A stretch of 53,056 nucleotides of DNA, taken from assembly GCA_937863045.1 (NCBI GenBank), contig CALMBU010000098.1:1-53056 (forward strand). Direction: 5' to 3'. Source of the DNA: an uncultured Polynucleobacter sp. Lineage in GTDB: Bacteria > Pseudomonadota > Gammaproteobacteria > Burkholderiales > Burkholderiaceae. This document shows, piece by piece, positions 8,004-17,652 of this stretch (position 1 is its first letter; each line of letters begins with the position of its first letter). The notes below the pieces were generated by a model. That model saw only the letters and a list, made by a program, of their open reading frames with translations, did not search any database and was not told where the DNA came from. A program made the translations under genes and the position numbers.

Positions 8004-9059
8004 TTAAGCAACAGCATTTTTCTTGGCTAAATCAGCGGCAGATGTGAAGGCGTCTGCATAAAACTCATCAGCTGGTAAGTGACATTTTGCAACGAAATCG
8101 TTTTTAGCGGATTCAATCACAATCGGCGCACCGCAGGCATACACTTGGTAGGCTGACATGTCTGGATTATCTTCCATTGCTGCCACGTGCACAAAGCCTG
8201 TTCGACCAGTCCACTGATCTTCTGGGGTAGCGTCTGAGGCAACCGGAATGTATGAGAAATCAGGGATTTCTTTGGCCCATGATTGGCACAAGGCATCGCG
8301 ATAAAAATCTTTTGGTCGACGACCGCCCCAGTAAAGCTTAACGGGGCGAGTAATGCCCGCATGACGCATGTGCTCAATGATGCCTCTGATAGGGGCAAAA
8401 CCTGTGCCAGAGGCGATAAAAATAATTGGCTTGTCAGAGTCTTCACGCAAGAAGAAGCTGCCCATAGGGCCCTCAAAACGCAAAATATCCTTTTCTTTGA
8501 GGGTGGTGCCGTTTTCAGTTTTGCCAAATACAAAATCAGTGAATGAGCCGCCTGGCATGTGTCTGATGTGAAGCTCTAAAGGACCTTCTTCATGAGGGGC
8601 ACTTGCAATGGAATAAGCACGACGTTTGTCTTTTAATAAAAACTCAATGTATTGACCAGCTAAAAACTGAAACTTTTCAGTGGCAGGCAGCTGTAGTTTC
8701 ACAACCACCACATCATCAGCGGCTTGCTCTAAGCTGGCAACGCGGCAAGGAATTTTCTTGATGGTGACATCCCCATTCAATGGAACTTCTTTCACATCAA
8801 TCACCAAATCTGACTCGGCCTTGGCGCAGCAAAAAAGAGCGCAGCCGTTGAAAGCTTCCTCAGCAGAAAGGGCTTTCTCTTGGTGTTGGCCATGTGAGAC
8901 CTGGCCAGACTCGATCTTGCCTTTGCAAGAGCCACAAGCACCATTTTTGCAACCATAAGGTAAATTGATGCCTTGACGCATGGCGGCTTCTAAAACAGTT
9001 TCATCGCCGTTGGCACTAAATGTTTTTCCGCTGGTTTTAATGGTTATTTGGTAAGACAC
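8004..9059 (-). CDS. Ferredoxin-linked NAD(P)H reductase, CDP-6-deoxy-delta-3,4-glucoseen reductase-like
   Basis: A 351-residue electron-transfer flavoprotein. The N-terminal 90 residues form a plant-type 2Fe-2S ferredoxin domain with GCKNGACGSCKGKI and a later CALFCC supplying the fourth cysteine. Then comes a ferredoxin-NADP reductase module: FAD motif RAYSIAS, IASGTGFAPIRGIIEHM for NAD(P)H binding, and VYACGAPIVI near the C terminus. This order is typical of the protein commonly named CDP-6-deoxy-delta-3,4-glucoseen reductase in Burkholderiales. No deoxysugar partner gene is nearby, so the true acceptor is unknown. The start is a GTG at 9059 preceded by AGGAAAG. Confidence 0.8.
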   Translation of the reverse strand: MSYQITIKTSGKTFSANGDETVLEAAMRQGINLPYGCKNGACGSCKGKIESGQVSHGQHQEKALSAEEAFNGCALFCCAKAESDLVIDVKEVPLNGDVTIKKIPCRVASLEQAADDVVVVKLQLPATEKFQFLAGQYIEFLLKDKRRAYSIASAPHEEGPLELHIRHMPGGSFTDFVFGKTENGTTLKEKDILRFEGPMGSFFLREDSDKPIIFIASGTGFAPIRGIIEHMRHAGITRPVKLYWGGRRPKDFYRDALCQSWAKEIPDFSYIPVASDATPEDQWTGRTGFVHVAAMEDNPDMSAYQVYACGAPIVIESAKNDFVAKCHLPADEFYADAFTSAADLAKKNAVA

Positions 9060-9087
9060 TGACTTTCCTTTTTTAAAGCATTACGAT
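9059..9087 (+). promoter_or_regulatory. Candidate promoter of the SDR gene (leaderless layout)
   Basis: CTGACT at 9059-9064 matches the -35 consensus at 4 of 6 positions and lies exactly 17 bp from TACGAT at 9082-9087, which ends 7 nt before the ATG at 9095. No Shine-Dalgarno sequence is present, so the transcript would start at or near the ATG. This is an inference from spacing. Confidence 0.4.
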
Positions 9088-9094
9088 TGAGTTT

Positions 9095-9967
9095 ATGCAA
9101 CGTATTGGTAAACCTAGAATTCTTATCGTTGGTTGTGGCGACGTCGGTATGCGCTTGCTGCCGCTATTGGTGAAAAAGTACCGAGTGTTTGCTCTGACTT
9201 CTTCAACCAGTAGGATGTCGGCATTGAGGCAAGCTGGGGCAATTCCTGTCTATGGGAACCTTGACCAGCCAGAGACTCTTTGGCGTTTACCTCACTTGGC
9301 TGCCCAAGTGATCCATTTGGCCCCGCCAGCTGCGCAAGGCCTTCAAGATCGTCGTACAAGTAACTTGCTGTCAATTTTATCTCACGGGGCAGGATTTATC
9401 AGGCAACTCATCTATATCAGCACCACAGGCGTCTACGGCGATTGTCAGGGCGCTTTGATTGATGAAACCCAAACCCTCAACCCAAGCACGGCCAGAGCCC
9501 AAAGACGGGTGTCTGCTGAGCAGCAAATCAGGTCCTGGGGTATGTCTGGGGTTCAAACCCATATCTTGAGGGTGCCGGGCATTTATGCGGGAGATCGCTT
9601 GCCTGTCGAAAGATTGGGGCGGGGCACCCCTGTGCTCAATGCTGATGAGGATGTTTATACCAATCACGTCAATGCTGATGATTTAGCAAGATTGATCACT
9701 TATGTTTTATGGAGAGGTAAAGCCCAACGTGTCATCAATGCTTGTGATGACAGTCAGTTGAAGATGGCTGATTACTTTGACCTGATTGCTGACAAGATGG
9801 ATTTACCAAAACCACCAAGAGCATCGAGGCAGGACTTGAGCGCACAGTTAGATCCGATGATGCTGTCATTCATGGGTGAGTCGCGACGCATTCAAAATAA
9901 ACGCTTGAAAGAACTCAGATTTAAACTTCGGTACCCAACAGTCAAAGACTGTTTAGAAACTCTTTAA
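9095..9967 (+). CDS. Extended SDR / NAD-dependent epimerase-dehydratase family protein
   Basis: A 290-residue Rossmann-fold protein. The N terminus carries ILIVGCGDVGMRLL, a GxGxxG nucleotide-binding loop, and later IYISTTGVYGDCQG (the Ser-Thr/Tyr region), a short RVPGIYAGDRLP segment and NHVNADDLARLI, as in the YeeZ-like group of extended SDR proteins. The substrate is not known and a full Tyr-x-x-x-Lys catalytic pair is not obvious, so it may act as a nucleotide-binding or atypical SDR. It is divergent from the ferredoxin-reductase gene with 35 bp between starts. Confidence 0.78.
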   Translation: MQRIGKPRILIVGCGDVGMRLLPLLVKKYRVFALTSSTSRMSALRQAGAIPVYGNLDQPETLWRLPHLAAQVIHLAPPAAQGLQDRRTSNLLSILSHGAGFIRQLIYISTTGVYGDCQGALIDETQTLNPSTARAQRRVSAEQQIRSWGMSGVQTHILRVPGIYAGDRLPVERLGRGTPVLNADEDVYTNHVNADDLARLITYVLWRGKAQRVINACDDSQLKMADYFDLIADKMDLPKPPRASRQDLSAQLDPMMLSFMGESRRIQNKRLKELRFKLRYPTVKDCLETL

Positions 9968-9995
9968 GACCGCCAAAGCTACCTTAAAGAGTCTT
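9959..9995. terminator. Weak hairpin between the SDR gene and glnS
   Basis: ACTCTTTAA (9959-9967) can pair with TTAAAGAGT (9984-9992), or alternatively AAGAC (9966-9970) with GTCTT (9991-9995), followed on the plus strand by a T-rich stretch. The stem is AT-rich, so termination efficiency is doubtful. It lies between convergent genes. Confidence 0.4.
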
Positions 9996-10001
9996 GATCT
10001 T

Positions 10002-11783
10002 TTATTTCCAAGTATCTTTCAGACCCACACACAAGTTAAAGACTGGGTTTGTAGCTGTGTGATCAATTCGGTCAGCCACAAAATAACCGTGACGTTCAAA
10101 CTGGAAGCGTTGTTCAGCAGCAGCATTCTTTAAGCTTGGCTCTAAGTAAGCATGCAAAACTTGTTTGGAATCTTGATTGATCGCATCCAAGAAATTCTTA
10201 TCACCGCTGTCTGGATGAGGATCTGTGAACAGGCGATCGTAAACACGGATCTCAGCCTTGATGCCTTCTTGGACGCTGACCCAGTGAAGATTGCCCTTCA
10301 CTTTGTAATTATTTGATTCTGGTGTGCCACTCTTGCTGTCTGGGAAGTAGTTAGCATGAACGGCAACCACTTTGCCGCTGGCATCAGTATCGTAACCTGT
10401 GCATTCAATCACAAAGCCATGACGCAAGCGCACCCGACTACCGGCCTCACCATTGATTGGCGGGTACAACCTGAAGAAACCTTTGATTGGTTCAAGCATG
10501 AAGTCATCTTCTTCAATCCATAGCTCTTTACTGAGATTGAAGTCGCGACGACCCCAATCCTCATGGTGAGGATGTTTGGGTGCAGAGCATGGCTCACTGC
10601 CCTTAGCATCAAAGTTATCAATGATTAATTTGAGAGGCTTTAACACCACAAAGGCACGCTCAGCCTTGGCATCCAAGTCATCACGAAGGGCTTGCTCAAG
10701 CACAGACATATCAATCCAGCTATCTGCTTTTGATACGCCGATGCGTTCGCAGAACAAACGAATACTCTCAGGAGTGAAGCCACGACGTCTGATGCCTACC
10801 AAGGTTGGCATGCGCGGATCATCCCAGTCATCCACACGTTTTTCTTCTACCAACTGCAATAGCTTGCGCTTGCTGGTGATGGCATAAGTTAAATTTAAAC
10901 GGGCGAACTCATATTGCTTCGGTAAAGGATCTTTGAAAACACCAATTTCTTTGAGCGATTCCAATACCCAGTCATAGAGCGGGCGGTTGTTCTCAAACTC
11001 CAAGGTGCAGATGGAGTGAGTGATGTTTTCTAAAGCATCTGAAATGCAATGCGTGAAGTCATACAGTGGGTAGATGCACCACTTATCACCCGTGCGATGG
11101 TGGTGGGCGTGACGAATTCGATACACCACTGGGTCACGTAAAACAATGTTCGGGTGCTTCATGTCGATTTTGAGTCTCAACACGTGAGCCCCATCTGGAT
11201 ACTTGCCAGACTTCATTTCTCTGAATAAAGCCAAATTTTCTTCGATGCTGCGGTCTCTGAAAGGGCTGTTAGTGCCTAACTGAGTAAAGTTACCGCGATT
11301 TTTATGAATCTCATCAGCGGATTGACTGTCAACATAAGCTTTGCCGGCTTCAACCAACTTCTCTGCAAATTCGTATAACTGATCAAAATAGTCGCTGGCA
11401 TAGTGCTGATGCTCAACACCATCATGGATCCAATCAAAACCTAACCAACGGACCGCATCGATGATGCTGTCGACGTATTCGGTTTCTTCTTTGCTCGGAT
11501 TGGTGTCATCAAAGCGCATATTGCAACGGGCGCCATGTAAAGCATGTGCGTAATCTCTGGCTAGGCCAAAGTTCAAACAAATACTCTTGGCATGACCAAT
11601 GTGCAAGTAACCATTGGGTTCCGGTGGGAACCTTGTGATGAGGCTTGGAAGCGGTTTCCCAGAGGAATCTAGGCGCTTAGAGTGTTTGCCTTGGGCAAGG
11701 TCAGCATCAATGATTTGACGCAAAAAATTCGAGACCTCTAGGGTCTCGAATTTAGAAGGAATTGGGTTCTTCTTTTCAGACAT
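10002..11783 (-). CDS. glnS: Glutaminyl-tRNA synthetase
   Basis: Charges tRNA-Gln; class I synthetase. With the ATG at 11783 the product has 593 residues. The HIGH motif appears as EPNGYLHIGHAKSICLN (His61-His64) and the KMSKS loop as TSKRKL; the GlnRS-specific MRFDDTNPSKEETEYVDSI block and the C-terminal anticodon-binding barrels (PINGEAGSRVRLRHGFVIEC) are present. A GTG two codons upstream (11789) is also possible. It sits 9 bp after tctA on the same strand and could be co-transcribed with tctBA. Confidence 0.96.
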   Translation of the reverse strand: MSEKKNPIPSKFETLEVSNFLRQIIDADLAQGKHSKRLDSSGKPLPSLITRFPPEPNGYLHIGHAKSICLNFGLARDYAHALHGARCNMRFDDTNPSKEETEYVDSIIDAVRWLGFDWIHDGVEHQHYASDYFDQLYEFAEKLVEAGKAYVDSQSADEIHKNRGNFTQLGTNSPFRDRSIEENLALFREMKSGKYPDGAHVLRLKIDMKHPNIVLRDPVVYRIRHAHHHRTGDKWCIYPLYDFTHCISDALENITHSICTLEFENNRPLYDWVLESLKEIGVFKDPLPKQYEFARLNLTYAITSKRKLLQLVEEKRVDDWDDPRMPTLVGIRRRGFTPESIRLFCERIGVSKADSWIDMSVLEQALRDDLDAKAERAFVVLKPLKLIIDNFDAKGSEPCSAPKHPHHEDWGRRDFNLSKELWIEEDDFMLEPIKGFFRLYPPINGEAGSRVRLRHGFVIECTGYDTDASGKVVAVHANYFPDSKSGTPESNNYKVKGNLHWVSVQEGIKAEIRVYDRLFTDPHPDSGDKNFLDAINQDSKQVLHAYLEPSLKNAAAEQRFQFERHGYFVADRIDHTATNPVFNLCVGLKDTWK

Positions 11784-11798
11784 ACCCACATTGTAAAT

Positions 11799-13301
11799 TT
11801 ATTCTTCGACAAAAGCCTCTTCTCTGGTTTTTTTCACTGCTGGAAGCAACACAATAAGTACCAAGGCTGCTGCAGCTATCAATAAACCTAGAGACAGTGG
11901 ACGGGTGAGGAAAACCGTGAAATCACCTCTGGCCAGGAGCAGGGCGCGACGGAAGTTCTCTTCCATCATCGGTCCTAGAATGAAGCCGAGAAGTAAAGGT
12001 GGCGCCTCGCAACCCAATTTGAAGAACAAGTAGCCAGCAATACCAAAGATGGCTGTCATGAAAATATCAAAGTTGGTGTTGTTGACTGTGTACACGCCGA
12101 TACAGCAGAAAACCAAAATAGCTGGATAGAGGTGACGATAAGGAATGGTCAACATTTTGACCCAGATGCCAATCAATGGGAGGTTCAAAACAATCAACAT
12201 CAAGTTACCAATCCACATTGATGCAATCAATCCCCAGAACAATGCTGGGTTAGAAGTCATCACCTGAGGACCTGGTTGGATGTTATGAATCGTCATAGCG
12301 CCCACCATCAAAGCCATCACAGCATTTGGTGGAATACCCAGTGTTAGCAAAGGAATGAATGATGTTTGTGATGCGGCATTGTTAGCACTTTCAGGACCAG
12401 CCACACCCTCAATCGCACCCTTACCAAATTCAGCACTGTGTTTTGAAGTCTTCTTCTCTAATGAGTAGGCAGCGAATGCAGCCAAAGGAGCGCCACCACC
12501 CGGTAGAACGCCCAAGATTGAACCAATGCCTGTACCACGAAGAATCGACGGCATCATGCGCTTGAAGTCTTCCTTGCTTGGCCAAAGAGATGTGACTTTG
12601 TCCAAGAAAGTTTCACGCTTATCTTTTTGCTCAAGGTTGCTCATGATTTCTGCGAAACCAAACACACCCATGGCGATGGCTACGAAACCGATGCCGTCTG
12701 TTAATTCAGGAATATCAAATGAATAACGGGCAGCTCCAGAGTTAACGTCGGTGCCAACAAGGCCCAATAACAAGCCAAGAATGATCATGCCAATCGCTTT
12801 GATCAATGAGCCTGATGCTAAAACCACTGCACCAATCAAACCCAATACCATCAAGGAGAAATACTCCGCGGGACCAAACTTAAAGGCAACCTGTGCCAGT
12901 GGTGCGGCAAAGGCAGCAAGAACCAAAGTTGCCACGCAGCCAGCAAAGAATGAACCAAAACCAGCCGTGAATAGCGCCACACCTGCACGACCGCGACGAG
13001 CCATTTGGTAGCCGTCAATGGCCGTTACAACCGAGGATGATTCCCCTGGAATATTGACCAAAATAGCAGTCGTTGAACCGCCGTACTGGGCGCCGTAGTA
13101 AATACCTGCCAACATAATCAGTGCAGCAATTGGGGGCAATGCATACGTTGCAGGTAATAGCATCGCAATCGTAGCGATTGGTCCTAAGCCTGGCAAAACG
13201 CCAATCATCGTGCCTAATAAAACGCCAAGAAAGCAGTAAATTAAATTCTGCAGCGTTAGAGCGGTGGTGAAACCCAGAGCGAGGTTATCTAGTAATTCCA
13301 T
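11799..13301 (-). CDS. tctA: Tripartite tricarboxylate transporter permease, large subunit (TctA family)
   Basis: The 500-residue, roughly 12-segment membrane subunit of a TTT-type secondary transporter for citrate-like or other carboxylates. Family signatures include [17 protein letters not shown] near residues 38-54, [20 protein letters not shown] (about 68-87) and a second inverted-repeat block [40 protein letters not shown] ribosome-binding site precedes the ATG. It follows tctB by 19 bp. The periplasmic binding protein TctC is not encoded here, so the substrate cannot be inferred. Confidence 0.92.
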   Translation of the reverse strand: MELLDNLALGFTTALTLQNLIYCFLGVLLGTMIGVLPGLGPIATIAMLLPATYALPPIAALIMLAGIYYGAQYGGSTTAILVNIPGESSSVVTAIDGYQMARRGRAGVALFTAGFGSFFAGCVATLVLAAFAAPLAQVAFKFGPAEYFSLMVLGLIGAVVLASGSLIKAIGMIILGLLLGLVGTDVNSGAARYSFDIPELTDGIGFVAIAMGVFGFAEIMSNLEQKDKRETFLDKVTSLWPSKEDFKRMMPSILRGTGIGSILGVLPGGGAPLAAFAAYSLEKKTSKHSAEFGKGAIEGVAGPESANNAASQTSFIPLLTLGIPPNAVMALMVGAMTIHNIQPGPQVMTSNPALFWGLIASMWIGNLMLIVLNLPLIGIWVKMLTIPYRHLYPAILVFCCIGVYTVNNTNFDIFMTAIFGIAGYLFFKLGCEAPPLLLGFILGPMMEENFRRALLLARGDFTVFLTRPLSLGLLIAAAALVLIVLLPAVKKTREEAFVEE

Positions 13302-13320
13302 GATGTATCTTCTCCGAGAT

Positions 13321-13782
13321 TTAAGGAGTTAAAAAGCTTGGCCAAACTTGGAACTGAAGCTTCAGACCCCAAATAAAGGCAACATAGGCAATCGCATTCA
13401 TGATCACCACATTCAATAAAGTACCTTTCCAGTGGAACTCATGGCTGGCCATGGCTGAGATAAATACCAACAATGCCAAAGAAACAACCAAGCCCATTGG
13501 CTTTAAGATCAGACCGAATAAAACCACTGATCCAGTGACCCATAGAACTGATACCCAGTCCCACTTTGCAAGCTTGTCTTTATGGCCTTTTTTAGTCATG
13601 GAAGTCATGACCACAATTGCGCCAATCATGGCTAGGACGATGCCCAACCAAAAAGGAAAATATCCAGGACCCATCTTGGCTGGCGTCCCCATTGGATAAG
13701 TTGTTGCAACATAGGCAAAACCTAGTCCAATAAGTACAAACATGATTCCTGAGGCGAAGTCTTTTTGACTGCGAATTTGCAT
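13321..13782 (-). CDS. tctB: Tripartite tricarboxylate transporter small membrane subunit (TctB family)
   Basis: A 153-residue protein with four predicted membrane segments (about 11-28, 44-62, 80-112, 118-140), the usual size and topology of TctB. The N-terminal LIGLGFAYVATTYPMGTPAKMGPGYFP-type segment, with Gly-Pro-Gly-Tyr-Phe-Pro, is typical of the family. It is first in the tctB-tctA order and divergent from alaS. Start ATG at 13782. Confidence 0.87.
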   Translation of the reverse strand: MQIRSQKDFASGIMFVLIGLGFAYVATTYPMGTPAKMGPGYFPFWLGIVLAMIGAIVVMTSMTKKGHKDKLAKWDWVSVLWVTGSVVLFGLILKPMGLVVSLALLVFISAMASHEFHWKGTLLNVVIMNAIAYVAFIWGLKLQFQVWPSFLTP

Positions 13783-13887
13783 CGTTAGGCCCTCTTAATT
13801 TTTGCAAGTAAGTGTTAAAGACGCAATTGTAAGCTTTCTTAAAGCTTTGATTCCCGTTTTTTGGCATGGGGTTTGTACCAATGAGCC

Positions 13888-13903
13888 ATGACTGAGTCAT
13901 AAT
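13888..13903 (+). promoter_or_regulatory. Palindrome and -10-like element in front of alaS
   Basis: ATGACTGAGTCAT (13888-13900) is a perfect dyad around a central G. It overlaps CATAAT (13898-13903), a -10-like hexamer ending 7 nt before the alaS ATG, which lacks a Shine-Dalgarno sequence. A dyad covering a -10 is a natural repressor site, and E. coli AlaRS is known to repress its own gene at a palindrome near the start. Function here is inferred only. Confidence 0.35.
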
Positions 13904-13910
13904 TACGCTC

Positions 13911-16538
13911 ATGAAAGTTACTCAAATACGCCAAAATTTCTTAAAGTTCTTTGAATCCAAAGGCCATCAAGTGGTCTCGTCCAGCCCGGTCGTGCCGGGA
14001 GATGATCCAACCTTGCTTTTCACGAATGCGGGTATGAATCAGTTCAAAGATGTTTTCTTGGGCTTTGATAAGCGCGCTTACAGCAGAGCCACCACAGCTC
14101 AAAAATGTATTCGTGCTGGTGGTAAACACAATGACCTAGACAATGTGGGTTATACCGCGCGTCACCACACCTTCTTTGAGATGTTGGGTAACTTCTCTTT
14201 TGGCGATTATTTCAAAAAAGATGCGATTCGTTACGCCTGGGAGTTATTGACCACGGTTTACAAGTTACCAGCTGAAAAGTTATGGGTGACTGTCTATGCT
14301 GAAGATGATGAGGCATATGAGATTTGGCAAAAAGAAATTGGTGTGCCTGCAGAAAGAATCATTCGTATCGGTGACAACAAAGGTGGTCGTTACGCATCTG
14401 ATAACTTTTGGATGATGGGTGACACGGGTCCTTGTGGTCCTTGCACAGAAATCTTTTATGACCACGGCGACCACATTGCTGGCGGCCCTCCTGGCAGTCC
14501 TGATGAAGATGGCGATCGCTATATCGAAATCTGGAACAACGTCTTCATGCAATTCAATCGCGATGAAGATGGTGTGATGCATCCGCTGCCTAAGCCAAGT
14601 GTTGATACTGGTATGGGTCTTGAGCGTATTGCTGCAGTTTTACAGCACGTTCACTCAAATTACGAGATCGATTTATTTGTTAATTTATTAAATGCTGCAA
14701 AAGCAGCGGTTGATGGTGCTGGTGCTGGTAACTGTGATGCCAATAGTCCTTCACTGAAAGTGATTGCAGACCATATTCGCGCCTGTTCTTTCACAGTTGC
14801 AGACGGTGTGATCCCGGGCAATGCAGGCCGTGGTTATGTTTTACGTCGTATCACTCGCCGTGCGATTCGCCATGGTTACAAATTGGGTGCTCGCGCTCCA
14901 TTCTTCCACAAGATCGTTGCTGCTTTGGTTCAAGAAATGGGCGAGGCTTATCCAGAACTGAAGGCCAATCAAGCAAGAGTCACAGAAGTGTTAAAGCAAG
15001 AAGAAGAAAGATTCTTCCAAACAATCACGAACGGCATGGAAATTCTTGAGGCTGCTTTGGCCAATAGTTCAAAAGTGATTGATGGTGAAACAGCGTTCAA
15101 GCTACACGACACCTTTGGCTTCCCGCTTGATTTAACAGCGGACGTGTGTCGTGAGCGTGGCGTGACGGTGGACGAAGCTGGCTTTGAAGTTGCCATGAAT
15201 CGTCAGCGTGATCAAGCCCGTGCTGCAGGCAAATTCAAAATGGCGCAGGGCCTTGAATACAGTGGCGCACCAACCGTGTTCCACGGTTATGACACCCTGA
15301 ATAAAGATTCAGCCAAAGTATTGGCACTTTATGTTGACGGCTCACAAGTTAATTCGATCAAAGCAGGCGATAACGCTGTTTTAGTTTTAGACAACACACC
15401 GTTTTATGCTGAATCTGGCGGTCAAGTCGGTGATGCTGGCGAGTTGCGCAACCAATCCAGTTTGTTTGAAGTTGAAGACACGCTGAAGATTCAGGCTGAT
15501 GTATTTGGTCATCATGGCCAAGTGCTTGAAGGCGAAATCAAAGTGGGCGATCAGCTCAATGCCAAAGTCAATGCTGAAAGACGTGCAAGAACCATTCGCC
15601 ATCACAGCGCCACCCATTTGATGCACAAAGCCTTGCGTGAAGTGTTGGGCGCACATGTGCAGCAAAAAGGTTCATTGGTCGATGCCGATAAGACACGTTT
15701 TGACTTCACACACACCGCAGCGATGACCCCAGAGCAGATCGCTCAGGTAGAGCAGTTGGTGAATGCGGAAATTCTTGGCAACGCTGCAACTTCAGCCAAA
15801 GTGATGAGTTTGGATGATGCTCAGAAAACGGGCGCCATGATGTTGTTCGGTGAAAAATACGGCGACTCTGTTCGTGTTTTAGAAATAGGTTCATCCAAAG
15901 AGTTGTGCGGTGGTACACACGTTCAGCGAACTGGTGACATTGGAATTTTTAAAATATTGTCAGAAAGCGGTGTTGCAGCTGGTATTCGCCGAGTGGAAGC
16001 CATCACTGGTGATCGCGCTTTAACTTATTTACAAAAACTAGATGCTCAAATCAATCAATTGGCCGTTAGCTTAAAAGCCACACCAAGCGATTTGGCGCAA
16101 AGAATCACCCAGCTTCAAGACCATGCTCGATCATTGGAAAAGGAATTGGAGCGTTTGGGTTCTAAGCTTGCTGCTAGTCAAGGTGATGAATTGTTGTCAC
16201 AAGCTGTTGAAGTGAACGGCGTGAAAATCCTGGCTGCTCAGCTCGAAGGTGCGGATGCCAAAGTTTTGCGAGAAACCCTGGATCAGCTTAAAAACAAATT
16301 GAAGTCAGCAGCCATTGTTTTGGCTTCCGTTCAGGATGGAAAAGTTCAATTGGCCGCTGGTGTGACTGCTGACACCATTGCCAAGGTCAAAGCTGGTGAT
16401 TTGGTGAACCATGTGGCTCAACAGGTCGGCGGTAAGGGCGGTGGTAAGCCTGATATGGCGATGGCTGGTGGTACTGATCCAAAAGGCCTCACGGTCGCTC
16501 TAAAGAGCGTTCAAGCTTGGGTGTCAGAGCGTCTATGA
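13911..16538 (+). CDS. alaS: Alanyl-tRNA synthetase
   Basis: Charges tRNA-Ala and edits mischarged Ser/Gly; 875 residues, the standard full length. The class II core at the N terminus shows [19 protein letters not shown] and [17 protein letters not shown]. The editing domain has [16 protein letters not shown] and the matching CGGTHV zinc/editing motif, and the C-terminal region has the glycine-rich [15 protein letters not shown] end of the C-Ala domain. Its TGA stop overlaps the ATG of the tusA-like gene (ATGA), so translation of the two is coupled. No Shine-Dalgarno sequence is seen before the ATG. Confidence 0.98.
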   Translation: MKVTQIRQNFLKFFESKGHQVVSSSPVVPGDDPTLLFTNAGMNQFKDVFLGFDKRAYSRATTAQKCIRAGGKHNDLDNVGYTARHHTFFEMLGNFSFGDYFKKDAIRYAWELLTTVYKLPAEKLWVTVYAEDDEAYEIWQKEIGVPAERIIRIGDNKGGRYASDNFWMMGDTGPCGPCTEIFYDHGDHIAGGPPGSPDEDGDRYIEIWNNVFMQFNRDEDGVMHPLPKPSVDTGMGLERIAAVLQHVHSNYEIDLFVNLLNAAKAAVDGAGAGNCDANSPSLKVIADHIRACSFTVADGVIPGNAGRGYVLRRITRRAIRHGYKLGARAPFFHKIVAALVQEMGEAYPELKANQARVTEVLKQEEERFFQTITNGMEILEAALANSSKVIDGETAFKLHDTFGFPLDLTADVCRERGVTVDEAGFEVAMNRQRDQARAAGKFKMAQGLEYSGAPTVFHGYDTLNKDSAKVLALYVDGSQVNSIKAGDNAVLVLDNTPFYAESGGQVGDAGELRNQSSLFEVEDTLKIQADVFGHHGQVLEGEIKVGDQLNAKVNAERRARTIRHHSATHLMHKALREVLGAHVQQKGSLVDADKTRFDFTHTAAMTPEQIAQVEQLVNAEILGNAATSAKVMSLDDAQKTGAMMLFGEKYGDSVRVLEIGSSKELCGGTHVQRTGDIGIFKILSESGVAAGIRRVEAITGDRALTYLQKLDAQINQLAVSLKATPSDLAQRITQLQDHARSLEKELERLGSKLAASQGDELLSQAVEVNGVKILAAQLEGADAKVLRETLDQLKNKLKSAAIVLASVQDGKVQLAAGVTADTIAKVKAGDLVNHVAQQVGGKGGGKPDMAMAGGTDPKGLTVALKSVQAWVSERL

Positions 16539-16768
16539 GTCAGCAAGTAGATAAAGAAGTTGATGCCAGTGGGCTTAATTGCCCACTGCCGATTTTGCGT
16601 GCCAAAAAAGCATTGGCAGAAATGCAAAGCGGAGAAGTTCTTAAGGTGACAGCAACCGATGCGGGTGCTGAGCAAGATTTTCCAACCTTTGCCAAGCACA
16701 CCGGCAATGAGTTACTGCTAACGGAGAAATTAGCAGACGCTTTTGTCTTTTATCTCAAGCGCCGCTAA
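16535..16768 (+). CDS. TusA/SirA family sulfur-carrier protein
   Basis: A 77-residue protein of the TusA/YedF/SirA family, which carries persulfide sulfur on a conserved cysteine. The hallmark CPxP motif is present as [16 protein letters not shown] (about residues 15-30), followed by [18 protein letters not shown]. The ATG at 16535 overlaps the alaS stop in ATGA, so this start is preferred over an in-frame upstream codon. Whether it acts in tRNA thiolation, as E. coli TusA does, or in another sulfur relay cannot be told from sequence. Confidence 0.88.
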   Translation: MSQQVDKEVDASGLNCPLPILRAKKALAEMQSGEVLKVTATDAGAEQDFPTFAKHTGNELLLTEKLADAFVFYLKRR

Positions 16769-16784
16769 AGATTGATTTAGTCGG

Positions 16785-17651
16785 TCAGCGAGTTTTAAGA
16801 AACTCGCTAAAACCTTCTTTGACTTCTGGATGACGCAAGGCAAAGTCCACTGTGGCTTTCAGATAACCGAGCTTGCTGCCACAGTCATAGCGCACACCTT
16901 CGTATTCATAAGCCAGAACTTGTTCTTGACTGAGCAGTGACTGAATCGCATCAGTTAACTGAAGTTCGCCACCAGCGCCTGGTTTGATTGTTTTGATGTG
17001 ATCAAAAATTCTTGAAGACAAAATATAGCGACCCACAACACCCATGTTCGATGGTGCATCGGCTGGCGCTGGCTTTTCAACAATGCCACTGAGTTTATAA
17101 ATACGCTCGTCAAATAGTTTGCCGTCAATCACACCGTATGACTTGCTTTGTTCAGGTGAGATTTTTTCAACGCCCAAGATTGAGCTGCGATAGTGTTGGT
17201 ATTGCTCAACCATCTGTTTCATGACAGGTACCTTGCCATCCAATAAGTCATCCGCCAAGATCACGGCAAAGGCTTCGTCACGAATCAATTTTTCAGCGCA
17301 TAGAACAGCATGACCCAAACCAAGGGCTTCTGGCTGTCTGACATACACACAGTCAATATGGCTTGGTTTGATGCTGCGAACCAAAGCAAGTAGATCTTGT
17401 TTGTTTTTGGCTTCTAATTCAGCTTCAAGTTCATAAGCTTTGTCGAAGTGATCCTCAATCGCGCGTTTACTGCGACCAGTGACAAAAATCATTTCAGTGA
17501 TGCCCGCAGCCATGGCTTCCTCAACGGCATACTGAATCAGCGGTTTATCAACCACATTCAACATTTCTTTAGGGCTTGCTTTGGTCGCTGGTAAAAATCT
17601 TGTGCCAAGACCTGCAACAGGGAAAACTGCTTTGGTGATAGTTGTATTCAT
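16785..17651 (-). CDS. galU: UTP--glucose-1-phosphate uridylyltransferase
   Basis: Makes UDP-glucose from UTP and glucose-1-phosphate for cell-surface polysaccharides. The 288-residue product has the nucleotide-binding AVFPVAGLGTRFLPATKASPKEM-type start (Gly-Leu-Gly-Thr-Arg-Phe-Leu-Pro), VDKPLIQYAVEEA, FAVILADDLL and GVRYDCGSKLGYLKA, all GalU hallmarks. The ATG follows the valS TAA stop after a single base, so the two genes are in one operon. Confidence 0.95.
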   Translation of the reverse strand: MNTTITKAVFPVAGLGTRFLPATKASPKEMLNVVDKPLIQYAVEEAMAAGITEMIFVTGRSKRAIEDHFDKAYELEAELEAKNKQDLLALVRSIKPSHIDCVYVRQPEALGLGHAVLCAEKLIRDEAFAVILADDLLDGKVPVMKQMVEQYQHYRSSILGVEKISPEQSKSYGVIDGKLFDERIYKLSGIVEKPAPADAPSNMGVVGRYILSSRIFDHIKTIKPGAGGELQLTDAIQSLLSQEQVLAYEYEGVRYDCGSKLGYLKATVDFALRHPEVKEGFSEFLKTR

Positions 17652-17652
17652 A

